This document shows positions 7,555 through 16,043 of a stretch of 64,000 bases of DNA, one piece after another (position 1 is the first letter of the stretch; each line of letters opens with the position of its first letter). The position numbers were made by a program, and so were the translations under genes. The DNA lies in contig JAKLIX010000014.1 of NCBI GenBank assembly GCA_022709385.1, positions 54,693-118,692 of the forward strand, given 5' to 3'. The DNA is from Bacteroidota bacterium. GTDB taxonomy: Bacteria; Bacteroidota; Bacteroidia; Bacteroidales; CAIXZF01. Under the pieces are notes generated by a model. It saw only the letters and a list, made by a program, of their open reading frames with translations. It made no database searches and was not told where the DNA came from.

Positions 7555-10248
7555 TCAATTGCCTGTATCATCAAGCGCCTTGCTCACGAAAACGGTCTCA
7601 TCCTCTGTCTGCATTTCAAACTGATGCTTCCTGAACAATGCAATCATCCTGCTGTTATCCGTGGTAGTCTGAGCCACCATACGCTTCAGTTTCCATTTGC
7701 CTGCGATTTCAAGGCAGTATCCGGTGAGATGATGACCCAGATCGCGGTTCTGCCAGGCATCTGCAATCAGGATAGCATACTCCACTTCTTCATGGTCGGG
7801 ATCGGCAACAAGGCGGCCCACACCGACCAGTTTTTTCCGGTCATTTTCAGTGACTTCCGCCACAATGGCGATTTCCCTGTCATAATCGATGTAACAATAA
7901 CGGCTGGCCACTTCATGGGTTTCCCAGTGGAAAAAATACCTGAAACGCGAATACAGGGATTCCGCGGAACAACTGCGCAACAGTTCAAACCACATCGGTT
8001 CGTCTTCCGGTTTAATGGGTCTGAAAAGGATGCTGCTTCCGTCTTTCAGATTAAACTCCCTCACATATTTTTCGGGATAAGGATGCAGGGCCAGATGTGA
8101 AAAGGATGCCATGGGTGTTTGGACATGCTGTGAGTCAAGCACAATTCGGGCATCCAGCGCAAGGACCTGTTCCGGAGATATCAGCAGCGGATTGATATCC
8201 AACTCTTTAATCTCAGGATAATCGGCAGCCAGGTAGGAAATCCGGATGAGCACTTCGATCAGTTTGTCAGGACTTTTATGGCTGGCCCCCCTGTAGCCTG
8301 TAATCAGGGGATAAATCCTCAGGGATTCGAGCATGAGCCGGGCAAGCCGCTCATTCAGCGGAGGGAAACCCAGGGCCCTGTCAGCATAAAGTTCAGCAGC
8401 TGTTCCTCCCATGCCGGCCATGATGACCGTCCCGAAGACCGGATCTTTTTTTATGCCCACGATCAGCTCCAGCCCTTCTTTCGAGGAAGCCATCTTCTGA
8501 ATACTCACACCTTCTATCCTTGCTCCGGGCATCAGGGTCTTAACCTTATACATCATATGATCCCAGGCATGTCTGACCATTTTCTCATCGGCCAGGTTCA
8601 GCATGACCCCCCCCACATCCGACTTATGAGTAATATCAGGAGCATGTATCTTCATAACCACGGGATAGGTGGTGACAGTTGACAGGGCAACAGCCTCCTC
8701 AGCCGAGTGGGCGATACGGGGAAGGGTGACTGGAATGCCATAGGCTTCAAGGAATCTTTTGGAACTTTCCTCCGACAGAATTTCCCCTTCGGTTGACCAG
8801 TCCCGTAAAAATTCTGCTTTTGCCTTTTCCCTGTCGATATTGAATTCCAACGGAATATCCCTGGGGGTCTCGTAGAGAATCCCGAGATTTCGAGCATAAG
8901 AGGTCAGGGTCATAAATGCCCTGATGGCCTGTTCGGGAGTCTGATAAGCGGCAACGCCGGCGTCGGTCAGGATTTGTATGCCTTCCCTCATGCTTTTCCC
9001 GCCAATCCATGCAGCAAGTATGGGCTTGCCGGCTGACCCTGCGAGGGCACCGACTTCTTTAGCGGTAGCGAGCGGATTGGTCATGGCCTGGGGTGTGAGG
9101 ATTACAAGTACGGCATCCACACCCTGATCCTGCAGTACGATGGAAACCGCTTTTGCCACCCTTTTGGCACGTGCATCTCCCAGCACATCCACCGGGTTTC
9201 CGTGTGACCAGAACGCCGGCAGGTTCTCATTCAACATGGTCAGGGTATCATCCGACAGCCTGGCAAGCTCCCCATGCATCGCAATCAGGGTGTCGGTAGC
9301 CATCACCCCAGGTCCGCCTGCATTGGTCACGATCCCAAGCCTGGCCCCGCGGGGGAAACGGTTTCTCCCAATCATGGCAGCCACATCGAAAATGTCGCCG
9401 ATATCATAAACCCTGGCCATGCCCGTCCGCTGGAAAGCAGCATCGTATACGGCATCTTCAGAGGCCATGGCACCGGTATGGGAAGCGGCAGCCTCAGCCG
9501 ACTCGGCAAAACGGCCGGACTTATAAACAATGATGGGTTTAGACCGGGCAAACGTCCGGGCAGCCGTCATAAACTTCCTTGCCTGCCCGACCGATTCAAT
9601 GTATAACATGATCGATCTTGTGCTGTCGTCCTGTCCGAAGTAATCGATCAGATCCCCGAAATCAATGTCCAGACTGTTCCCAAGCGACACGAAATAACTG
9701 AAACCCGTTTTTCCCTCCATGGCCCAGTCGAGGACAGAAGTGCACAGCGCTCCTGACTGACTAATGAAAGCAATGTTCCCCGGAGCAGGCATGACTGAGG
9801 CAAAACTGGCGTTCATCCTCACAGAAGGTACGATGACGCCAAGGCAGTTGGGACCCAGTATCCGCATTCCGGGAAAACGTTCTTTCTCCTCTCTTATCCG
9901 GTCTTCAAGTGCTTTTCCCTCTGGACCCGCCTCCCGGAAACCGGCCGACATAATGATAATACCCTGTATCCCAGCCAGTCCGCACTGATGAACGTGATCC
10001 GGCACTTCCTTAGCGGCAGTGCATATGATGGCCATGTCAGCTTTGTTGGGCAGGGCGGCGAGGTCAGAAAAACAGGGTATGCCGGAAACAGCTTCCTCTG
10101 CAGGGTTCACCGGGTACACGACGCCGCGGTAGCCCCCCGAGGTCAGGTTCGACAATGTTTTTCCGCTCACGCTGTTCGGGTTCACCGAAGCACCGATAAG
10201 GGCTATCCGTCGGGGGTTAAAAATCTTATCGAGATTTATCAGGCTCAT
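7555..10248 (-). CDS. ADP-forming acyl-CoA synthetase (alpha-beta fusion) with C-terminal GNAT domain
   Basis: An 897-residue fusion. Residues 1-130 are a CoA-binding Rossmann domain (ALIGAS, ILGPNCLG). Residues 150-460 are the succinyl-CoA-synthetase-like ligase part, with FISQSGAL and the SHTGA motif whose His falls at residue 257. Residues 490-710 are an ATP-grasp domain (PVVMKIHAPDITHKSDVGG). From about 730 there is a GNAT acetyltransferase (VGVGRLVADP, then LGHHLTGYCLEIA). The architecture equals that of Pat/PatZ protein acetyltransferases, in which I recall the ligase His being lost; here it is kept. Acyl-CoA plus ADP and phosphate to acid plus ATP is therefore plausible, with GNAT-mediated acylation in addition. 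The start overlaps the methyltransferase gene by 23 bp. Confidence 0.87.
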   Translation of the reverse strand: MSLINLDKIFNPRRIALIGASVNPNSVSGKTLSNLTSGGYRGVVYPVNPAEEAVSGIPCFSDLAALPNKADMAIICTAAKEVPDHVHQCGLAGIQGIIIMSAGFREAGPEGKALEDRIREEKERFPGMRILGPNCLGVIVPSVRMNASFASVMPAPGNIAFISQSGALCTSVLDWAMEGKTGFSYFVSLGNSLDIDFGDLIDYFGQDDSTRSIMLYIESVGQARKFMTAARTFARSKPIIVYKSGRFAESAEAAASHTGAMASEDAVYDAAFQRTGMARVYDIGDIFDVAAMIGRNRFPRGARLGIVTNAGGPGVMATDTLIAMHGELARLSDDTLTMLNENLPAFWSHGNPVDVLGDARAKRVAKAVSIVLQDQGVDAVLVILTPQAMTNPLATAKEVGALAGSAGKPILAAWIGGKSMREGIQILTDAGVAAYQTPEQAIRAFMTLTSYARNLGILYETPRDIPLEFNIDREKAKAEFLRDWSTEGEILSEESSKRFLEAYGIPVTLPRIAHSAEEAVALSTVTTYPVVMKIHAPDITHKSDVGGVMLNLADEKMVRHAWDHMMYKVKTLMPGARIEGVSIQKMASSKEGLELIVGIKKDPVFGTVIMAGMGGTAAELYADRALGFPPLNERLARLMLESLRIYPLITGYRGASHKSPDKLIEVLIRISYLAADYPEIKELDINPLLISPEQVLALDARIVLDSQHVQTPMASFSHLALHPYPEKYVREFNLKDGSSILFRPIKPEDEPMWFELLRSCSAESLYSRFRYFFHWETHEVASRYCYIDYDREIAIVAEVTENDRKKLVGVGRLVADPDHEEVEYAILIADAWQNRDLGHHLTGYCLEIAGKWKLKRMVAQTTTDNSRMIALFRKHQFEMQTEDETVFVSKALDDTGN

Positions 10249-10975
10249 GCTGTTTGTTCTTTCTGATGATCAGCGTTCCATCCTGGTCGGGCAATAAAAC
10301 CGGTGCTTCAGGGATGCCGCGTAAAAACTCATCCACGGCACGCCGGCAACCTTCCCATTTGTGGTTGTAGTCGTGCACGAAGATCACACCGCCAGGAACC
10401 AGCCTGGGATAAAAGTACTCCAGTCCCGCCCTGGTCGGTTGATAAAGATCAGCATCGATATTGACCAGCACGTAACGTTCGTTTGCCAGACCAGAGGCGG
10501 TTCCCGGAAATAAACCCGGATGAAATACCAGTCGCCTGCTTTCGCCCAGGTATTCCCTGACTTTTTCAAGGCTCGTATCCGCAAAGTTTTTTTCAGTATA
10601 GCCTGCGGCTTCACCGGTCTCCCCACTCAGATCGGTTTTACTGAAACCTTCGAAAGTATCAAACAGGTGGAAGGTCCTTTGTGGATCCATCAGGTGCAGG
10701 ATACGGGCGCTTTCCCCCTTGTACACGCCGAGCTCTGCAAAACATCCTTCGGCCTTGTCCTTTCGGATCCGCTCCACCTGTAACCACCAGGCAAAAAAAC
10801 GGATCTTGTCCCTGTAACGTCTGAATTCCCTGTAAAGTTCCCGGCTAACTTTACCGGCTTTCACCGCACTGGCCCAGCTTTCCGGCCTGTAGAACCCTTC
10901 GGAATACAAGGAATAAAAGTATCTTCCCAGGATGATCAGGAAAAGCAGGCCCAGGATGAGGTTGATGTAGAGCAT
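10226..10975 (-). CDS. TylF/MycF-like class I SAM-dependent methyltransferase with N-terminal membrane helix
   Basis: A 249-residue protein. Residues 1-22 form one hydrophobic helix (LGLLFLIILG), so it is likely anchored in the inner membrane. The methyltransferase core follows: FAELGVYKGESA (SAM-binding loop, near residue 82), LFDTFEGF, NIDADLYQPT (metal-binding Asp residues) and GGVIFVHDYN. This pattern belongs to the macrocin O-methyltransferase group, which methylates sugar or phenolic hydroxyls using magnesium. The acceptor cannot be told from sequence. It lies in one transcription unit after the ACP and Kbl genes and overlaps the acyl-CoA synthetase start, so it may modify a lipid or a glycan rather than an antibiotic. 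Confidence 0.8.
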   Translation of the reverse strand: MLYINLILGLLFLIILGRYFYSLYSEGFYRPESWASAVKAGKVSRELYREFRRYRDKIRFFAWWLQVERIRKDKAEGCFAELGVYKGESARILHLMDPQRTFHLFDTFEGFSKTDLSGETGEAAGYTEKNFADTSLEKVREYLGESRRLVFHPGLFPGTASGLANERYVLVNIDADLYQPTRAGLEYFYPRLVPGGVIFVHDYNHKWEGCRRAVDEFLRGIPEAPVLLPDQDGTLIIRKNKQHEPDKSR

Positions 10976-11032
10976 TAGTCACCGCTTTTTAAAAACAATA
11001 CCGCGGCACCCTGATCATGAAGCGCGACCCGA

Positions 11033-12280
11033 TCAGTTCCCGTAACGTTCGATGATCTCCTGCTTGGTCTTACCGAGGATCTCATACTTTTTGCCAACCT
11101 TTATAAAGGCATCAAGCGCTTTCTCCAGGTGGTGCATCTCATGACCGGCACTAACCTGGGTGCGGATGCGGGCCTGTCCCTGCGGCACTACCGGGAAAAA
11201 GAAACCGATGGCGTAAACCCCCTCATCAAAAAGATCGCGGGAGAAATCCTGACTAAGCTTGGCATTGAACAACATGACCGGAACAATGGGCGTATCGCCT
11301 TCCTTCAGCACGAAACCGGCTTCGGTAAGTCCTTTCCGCCAAAAATCGGTATTGCGTTCGAGCTTATCCCGTCTTTCGGTGTTGTGCATGATCAGATCCA
11401 TCACCTTGAGCACCCCGGCGACGATGACCGGTGCCATGGTGTTGGAAAAAAGGTAGGGACGGGCTTTCTGACGGCACATCTCCACCAGTTCGCTTCTTCC
11501 GCTCACACAACCGCCGGAAGCGCCTCCCAGTCCCTTGCCAAAGGTGGTGGTGATCACGTCGATCTTGCCGACGACACCATATTTTTCATGGGTCCCCCGG
11601 CCTGTTTTCCCTATGAACCCCGAGGAATGGCTGTCATCCACCAGGATCATGGCGTTGTATTTCTCGCACAAAGCCACCATTTCGTCCAGCTTTGCCGTAT
11701 CCCCGTCCATAGAGAATACCCCGTCACAGATCACCAGCTTGAGCCGTTTGTCGGCATGCAACTGGAGCTTCTGTTCAAGATGCTCCATGTCGTTGTGCTT
11801 GTATGTGTCATGGATGGCACTGGCAAGTCTGATGCCGTCGATCAGGGAAGCATGGACCAGGCGGTCGCTGATCATCACATCATCTTTGGTGAGGATGGCT
11901 TCGAACACTCCGGCATTGGCATCCATACAGCTCGGAAACAATACGGTGTCTTCCGTACCAAGGAATTCCGTGATCCTGGCTTCCAGTTCCTTGTGTATAT
12001 CCTGGCAACCGCAGATGAAACGGACGGATGACATCCCGTAACCACGGGAGTCAAGTCCTTCATGCGCAGCCTTGATGACCTCCGGGTGGGAAGAAAGCCC
12101 GAGATAGTTGTTGGCGCAAATGTTGATTACTTTCTTCAGGGATGCCCCTGCCGGAAACTCAACCTCAATGTCTGCTGCCTGGGGCGAGTGAATAAACCTT
12201 TCCTGTTTGAACAATCCTGCATCCCTGATCCCCTGCAGGGTATCAAGGTACATCTGTCTGGTCTTGTCGTTGTAAGCCAT
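11033..12280 (-). CDS. kbl: Glycine C-acetyltransferase (2-amino-3-ketobutyrate CoA ligase)
   Basis: A 415-residue PLP-dependent alpha-oxoamine synthase that cleaves 2-amino-3-ketobutyrate with CoA into glycine and acetyl-CoA. Diagnostic Kbl segments are ICANNYLGLSSHPEV, YGMSSVRFICGCQDIHKELE, ILVDDSHSSGF and TFGKGLGGASGG, which carries the PLP lysine. The last distinguishes it from serine palmitoyltransferases, which read FSKS at this place. It is slightly longer than the E. coli enzyme (398), with an extra N-terminal segment of about 15 residues. It is 33 bp behind an acyl carrier protein gene, an unusual partner for a purely CoA-dependent enzyme, so an acyl-ACP-using relative cannot be excluded. 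Confidence 0.87.
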   Translation of the reverse strand: MAYNDKTRQMYLDTLQGIRDAGLFKQERFIHSPQAADIEVEFPAGASLKKVINICANNYLGLSSHPEVIKAAHEGLDSRGYGMSSVRFICGCQDIHKELEARITEFLGTEDTVLFPSCMDANAGVFEAILTKDDVMISDRLVHASLIDGIRLASAIHDTYKHNDMEHLEQKLQLHADKRLKLVICDGVFSMDGDTAKLDEMVALCEKYNAMILVDDSHSSGFIGKTGRGTHEKYGVVGKIDVITTTFGKGLGGASGGCVSGRSELVEMCRQKARPYLFSNTMAPVIVAGVLKVMDLIMHNTERRDKLERNTDFWRKGLTEAGFVLKEGDTPIVPVMLFNAKLSQDFSRDLFDEGVYAIGFFFPVVPQGQARIRTQVSAGHEMHHLEKALDAFIKVGKKYEILGKTKQEIIERYGN

Positions 12281-12313
12281 GGCTATTGATCTGAAATGTA
12301 AATGATTACACTA

Positions 12314-12565
12314 CTATTTTCCAAGAAACCGGTCTACCAGCGTACAGATCTTGTTGACTGTGTCGAAGGCCTCCGGGCTGGCATCGGCATCCGGAATGGA
12401 AATGTTGTATTTGTTCTCCAGGAAACGCTTGAGCGATACCATGGAAAAGCTGTCCACAATGCCGCCCGAGATCAGGGGAGTGTCATAGGTGATGGTTTCG
12501 CTGTCATCTTCAAGATACTCGTCAATCACATACTTCAGTACAATGTCTTTCATGTTGGGATCCAT
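12314..12565 (-). CDS. Acyl carrier protein
   Basis: An 83-residue acidic helical protein. The attachment serine for 4'-phosphopantetheine sits in GGIVDSFSM near residue 39; Phe replaces the usual Leu after the serine. The rest (VSLKRFLENKYNISIPD, then FDTVNKICTLVDRFL) fits a carrier protein of the specialised kind used outside bulk fatty-acid synthesis. It is the first gene of the apparent operon ACP, kbl, methyltransferase, acyl-CoA synthetase. Its cargo is unknown. A second in-frame Met four codons in is a possible start. Confidence 0.88.
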   Translation of the reverse strand: MDPNMKDIVLKYVIDEYLEDDSETITYDTPLISGGIVDSFSMVSLKRFLENKYNISIPDADASPEAFDTVNKICTLVDRFLGK

Positions 12566-12769
12566 AAATTCAGTGTTTTAACTTGTTTATAATTAGTTGT
12601 ATTACTGTCAGTTGAACAATACTTACCTGCCGCCCGGCATGCATTTTTCTTGTTTCAAAAATACACTTTTTCTGTATACGCAAGCCGGGTTCCGGAAACC
12701 GCCGTCTGCACAACAAAACCGCTTACCGGAAGGAAAGGAAATTCCCGTTGTGCGAAAAAAAAGCCCTGA

Positions 12770-13093
12770 TTAATCCACAAAGGTTTCCTTGATGATGGAT
12801 TTCACCCTCCTTATTTCTTTCTGTTCAAGCGTCCCGATAATTCTGATAATCCTGGTGAGATCAATGGTTCTGATTTGATCTAATGCAATCCAATTAAGCT
12901 TCCCTTCCAGTTCAAATCTGACTCTCGTAACATAATCTTTTGATGTTGAAGTAATTGGCGCAATAACGATCGTCCTGAGGTGTTTGTTCATTTCATCAGG
13001 CGATATAACCAGGCAAGGTCTCGTCTTTCTTATTTCACTTCCAAGTGTTGGATCAAGATTGACAATAATAATCTGATATTGTTTTACTTCCAT
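12770..13093 (-). CDS. mazF: MazF/PemK-type endoribonuclease toxin
   Basis: A 107-residue protein of the PemK/MazF fold, which cleaves mRNA at short sequence motifs. Family marks are QIIIVNLDPTLGSEIRKTRP (residues 6-25), the ISPDEMN loop, VIAPITS, and WIALDQIRTID, followed by a C-terminal helix. Its start overlaps the end of mazE by 10 bp, the usual antitoxin-first order. The pair lies behind lysS on the same strand and is separated from it by a 105-bp palindromic element. The family assignment is strong; cleavage specificity cannot be read from sequence. Confidence 0.92.
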   Translation of the reverse strand: MEVKQYQIIIVNLDPTLGSEIRKTRPCLVISPDEMNKHLRTIVIAPITSTSKDYVTRVRFELEGKLNWIALDQIRTIDLTRIIRIIGTLEQKEIRRVKSIIKETFVD

Positions 13094-13329
13094 TCGTCAA
13101 GATTTTCATCAGGAAAGACGTCATCAATAAGCAGATTGTCATGCCCGTTGTTGCGCATCGACTGGAATGATTTCTCCCAGCCCTTTCTTGGTTCAGACAC
13201 GGGCATTAAAATGATCCGACCCTTTTCAAGGATCAACTCAACTTTGTCCCGGATACCATATTTTTCGAGAAGGTGTTTTGTTAACCTGATCCCTTTTGAA
13301 TTTCCGATGTTAATGACTGATACCTGCAT
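13084..13329 (-). CDS. mazE: MazE-type antitoxin (AbrB/SpoVT fold)
   Basis: An 81-residue protein. The N-terminal swapped-hairpin DNA-binding domain reads SVINIGNSKGIRLTKHLLEK and IRDKVELILEKGRIIL. The C-terminal tail is acidic (LLIDDVFPDENLDEW), as expected for a MazE tail lying across MazF. It should bind its own promoter and neutralise MazF. Only 18 bp separate the start codon from a copy of the family 1 palindromic element, so that element sits in the space where the promoter and operator of the pair would normally be. Confidence 0.9.
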   Translation of the reverse strand: MQVSVINIGNSKGIRLTKHLLEKYGIRDKVELILEKGRIILMPVSEPRKGWEKSFQSMRNNGHDNLLIDDVFPDENLDEWK

Positions 13330-13347
13330 ACGTTTCGGTTTTATAAT

Positions 13348-13452
13348 TATACCGACACGGAATGGTTTTGCGAAAAAATTACGTTCCAGCGGTGTACGGT
13401 ATACCTCATACTAAACAGCTTTGTATTCGCAAACCTGTCAAGTATGAGTATA
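13348..13452 (-). repeat. Family 1 palindromic element, copy upstream of mazE
   Basis: A 105-bp element running from TATACCGACACGGAATG to AAGTATGAGTATA, in plus orientation. It has two parts: a first arm containing TTTGCGAAAAAATT and GTGTACGGTAT, and a second stem-loop with CTCATACT paired to AGTATGAG around the loop sequence TTCGCAAACC. Related copies are at 23805-23909, 29404-29506, 58440-58647 and in degenerate form elsewhere. It has no reading frame. It lies between lysS and mazE. Confidence 0.85.
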
Positions 13453-13485
13453 CATTGTAATTACAAAATTAATTAAAAAACTTGT

Positions 13486-15216
13486 TCACCCCTCAAGCCA
13501 GGCGCGGATCTCTTCAATTTTCAAAGCGGGAATGTCCAGCTTCAGTTTTTTCCGTAATCCTCCCAGGTCATTGAACAGCTTATTGGGATTGGTTTTGCGC
13601 AGTTGTTCCGGATTGCTGAAACCAAGCCTGGCCAGGATGGAAGCCCAGGCATCGGGTACTCCCATTTGGCTGAAAGGATTTGCTGCTTCATTCCCTTCCA
13701 CTTCCTGAGTAATGATCTCCGGCTTCATCTGGGGAAAGAAAAGCACTTCCTGGATGGAAGGCTGGTTGGTCATGATCATGGTCAGGCGGTCGATGCCGAT
13801 GCCGAGTCCGGCCGTCGGCGGCATGCCAAATTCCAGTGCCCGGAGAAAATCTTCGTCAAGAACCATGGATTCCAGGTCACCCCTGCGGCCCAGTTCGAGT
13901 TGTTCCTCGAAACGCCGGCGTTGGTCGATGGGATCGTTCAACTCCGAAAAGGCATTACAGATCTCCTTGCCGTTGCAGATGGCCTCAAAACGTTCCACAA
14001 GGCCTTCGGCGCTCCGGTGCCGCTTCGCAAGCGGCGACATCTCCACCGGATAGTCGGTGATAAAAGTCGGCTGGATGAGCAGCGGCTCACATTTCTCACC
14101 GAAGATGGCATCAATCAGTTTGCCTTTCCCCATCCCGGCTTCCGTCTGTATTCCCAGGTCCCGGGCAACATCAATCAATGCAGCCTCCGTCATCCGGCTG
14201 ATGTCAATCCCGCTGAATTCCCTGATCACTTCATACATGGTATAACGTTTCCATGGCCTGGCAAAATTGATCTCATGCTCTCCCACACGTACCACCGTGT
14301 TTCCATGCAAGGCAAGGGCAAGGTGTTCGACCATCTCCTCCACCAGGTTCATCATCCATTCATAGTCCCGGTATGCCACATACAGCTCCATCTGGGTAAA
14401 CTCGGGATTATGGAAGCGCGACATGCCTTCGTTGCGGAAGTCTTTGCTGAACTCATAAACGCCGTCGAAGCCCCCTACTATCAAGCGTTTGAGATACAAC
14501 TCATTGGCTATGCGGAGATACAGCTTCATGTCGAGGGTATTGTGATGGGTCGTGAACGGCCTGGCAGCCGCCCCGCCATAAAGGGGTTGTAAAATGGGTG
14601 TTTCCACTTCGAGGTAGCCCCTGTCGTTGAGAAACTGCCGCATGGCATTCACCAGGCGGGTTCTTTTCACAAAGATTTCCCTGACCTCAGGGTTCACGAT
14701 CAAATCCACGTAACGCTGGCGATAACGCAATTCAGGGTCGCGGAAGGCATCAAAGGTCACATCCTCTTTTTCCTTCACCACCGGCAAAGGCCTGAGGGCT
14801 TTGCACAACAGGGTGAATTCCCTCACATGCACGGTGATCTCCCCCATCTGGGTGATAAACACATCGCCTTTCACCCCGATGATGTCGCCGATATCGAGCA
14901 AACGTTTGAAGACAGTATTGTACAGTGTCTTGTCCTCGCCCGGACACAGCTCGTCACGCTTGAAATAGAGCTGAATGCGGCCGCTGGCATCCTGGATTTC
15001 CGCAAAGGACGCGGCGCCCATAATACGGCGGCTCATGATGCGACCGGCAAGGCTGACATTCGAAAAACGCGCCTCACCCGGCCTGAAGTCCCTGTGAATA
15101 TCGGCAGCCATGGTGTCAACCTCATATCCTTCGGCCGGAAAAGGATCTATCCCCAGGCTGCGCAGTTCTTCCACTGCCTGCCTCCTGTATTGTTCCTGAT
15201 CAGATAGTGCTTGCAT
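13486..15216 (-). CDS. lysS: Lysyl-tRNA synthetase, class II, with C-terminal extension
   Basis: Charges tRNA-Lys with lysine. It has 576 residues against about 505 in E. coli. An N-terminal OB-fold anticodon-binding domain ([20 protein letters not shown]) precedes the class II core: motif 2 around [17 protein letters not shown] and motif 3 as [12 protein letters not shown]. The final 75 residues (from [13 protein letters not shown] through [16 protein letters not shown] to EIRAWLEG) are an appended helical segment that I know from other Bacteroidota LysRS; its role is not known to me. The start ATG at 15216 agrees with the family start. Confidence 0.95.
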   Translation of the reverse strand: MQALSDQEQYRRQAVEELRSLGIDPFPAEGYEVDTMAADIHRDFRPGEARFSNVSLAGRIMSRRIMGAASFAEIQDASGRIQLYFKRDELCPGEDKTLYNTVFKRLLDIGDIIGVKGDVFITQMGEITVHVREFTLLCKALRPLPVVKEKEDVTFDAFRDPELRYRQRYVDLIVNPEVREIFVKRTRLVNAMRQFLNDRGYLEVETPILQPLYGGAAARPFTTHHNTLDMKLYLRIANELYLKRLIVGGFDGVYEFSKDFRNEGMSRFHNPEFTQMELYVAYRDYEWMMNLVEEMVEHLALALHGNTVVRVGEHEINFARPWKRYTMYEVIREFSGIDISRMTEAALIDVARDLGIQTEAGMGKGKLIDAIFGEKCEPLLIQPTFITDYPVEMSPLAKRHRSAEGLVERFEAICNGKEICNAFSELNDPIDQRRRFEEQLELGRRGDLESMVLDEDFLRALEFGMPPTAGLGIGIDRLTMIMTNQPSIQEVLFFPQMKPEIITQEVEGNEAANPFSQMGVPDAWASILARLGFSNPEQLRKTNPNKLFNDLGGLRKKLKLDIPALKIEEIRAWLEG

Positions 15217-15314
15217 TTGTTCCTAAAATTGAGGTGCAAAGATACGCTAATCAGGAAATACCGCCGCGCCCATCCCCCGAACTCCTGACAGTATCAGCAG
15301 CCGCGTTTGCCGCT

Positions 15315-16043
15315 TTATCCCAGCACTTCCTCCAGCACCTCATGCGCATGCATCTTCCCGAAACCCGTCACATGTAACTGATAGTAAGCGATGATCGCCC
15401 TGACCAGGTTCTTTTTGTCCTCTTTGCCGAGGACCGTAAGGTAATATTCCCTGAATCCCGGCGTGGAGAACGCTACGAAAGTGCCGGCAAGGCTGCTGTC
15501 AAGGAAATGAACATGGTCGGGAAACCGGCTGAGAAATACGCCTTCACGCAGGTCAAAACAGCAGGCATCCCGCTCCCGGGCTCCGTTGGGAAGGAATCCG
15601 AGGAAACGCGTTAACTGCATTGCAAACCAGCAATGGAAATTGGCCACACTCTCCTTGCTGATATCGAGGATGCTCAGGGAAGTCACCAGGAAGTCGAACA
15701 GGCTGCGGTTGGACTCTTCCTCCTTCAGGCTCTTATCAAGCAACTCGGCGATAAACAGGGCCACGGAACTTTTCCGGATATCGAAGGGAAGGCTGGTGTA
15801 TGGCATAAGCCCCTTCATTTCCTTCAGCTGAAAGATGCCGCCGCCTTCTTTGTGATAAATGACCATGTCGAGCAGGGTCAGGGGCTGGAGCAGGGCCGGA
15901 CTCACAGCAGGCTTGCTTTTCATCACCCCGCGTACCATCACCGGACACAATCCTCTTTCTTCAGTATAGGTTTTCAGGATGACGGAATGATCAGAAAATT
16001 TTGTCTGGCGAAGCACCAGCGCCCGTGTATGTAAAAGACTCAA
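15315..16043 (-). CDS. recO: DNA repair and recombination mediator RecO
   Basis: A 242-residue protein. It begins with the RecO OB-fold (TRALVLRQTKFSDHSVILKTYTEE) and continues into a helical domain with CCFDLREGVFL. The zinc-cysteine cluster of classical RecO is reduced, as is common in Bacteroidota. RecO helps RecR load RecA on SSB-coated single-stranded DNA. Its ATG overlaps the porZ stop by 4 bases (ATGA-type), so it is translationally coupled to porZ. The following intergenic gap before lysS is about 98 bp with no clear hairpin. Confidence 0.88.
   Translation of the reverse strand: MSLLHTRALVLRQTKFSDHSVILKTYTEERGLCPVMVRGVMKSKPAVSPALLQPLTLLDMVIYHKEGGGIFQLKEMKGLMPYTSLPFDIRKSSVALFIAELLDKSLKEEESNRSLFDFLVTSLSILDISKESVANFHCWFAMQLTRFLGFLPNGARERDACCFDLREGVFLSRFPDHVHFLDSSLAGTFVAFSTPGFREYYLTVLGKEDKKNLVRAIIAYYQLHVTGFGKMHAHEVLEEVLG

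Noticed and set aside
11129..12031. 300-codon plus-strand frame
   Set aside because: It is antisense to kbl; no start signal or family match.
11033..12280. Serine palmitoyltransferase, suggested by the neighbouring ACP
   Set aside because: The PLP-lysine region reads TFGKGLGGASGG and the YGMSSVRFICG segment is of the Kbl type, so Kbl is the better call.
13603..14592. 329-codon plus-strand frame
   Set aside because: It is wholly antisense to lysS, whose motifs are complete; the translation has no recognisable domain.
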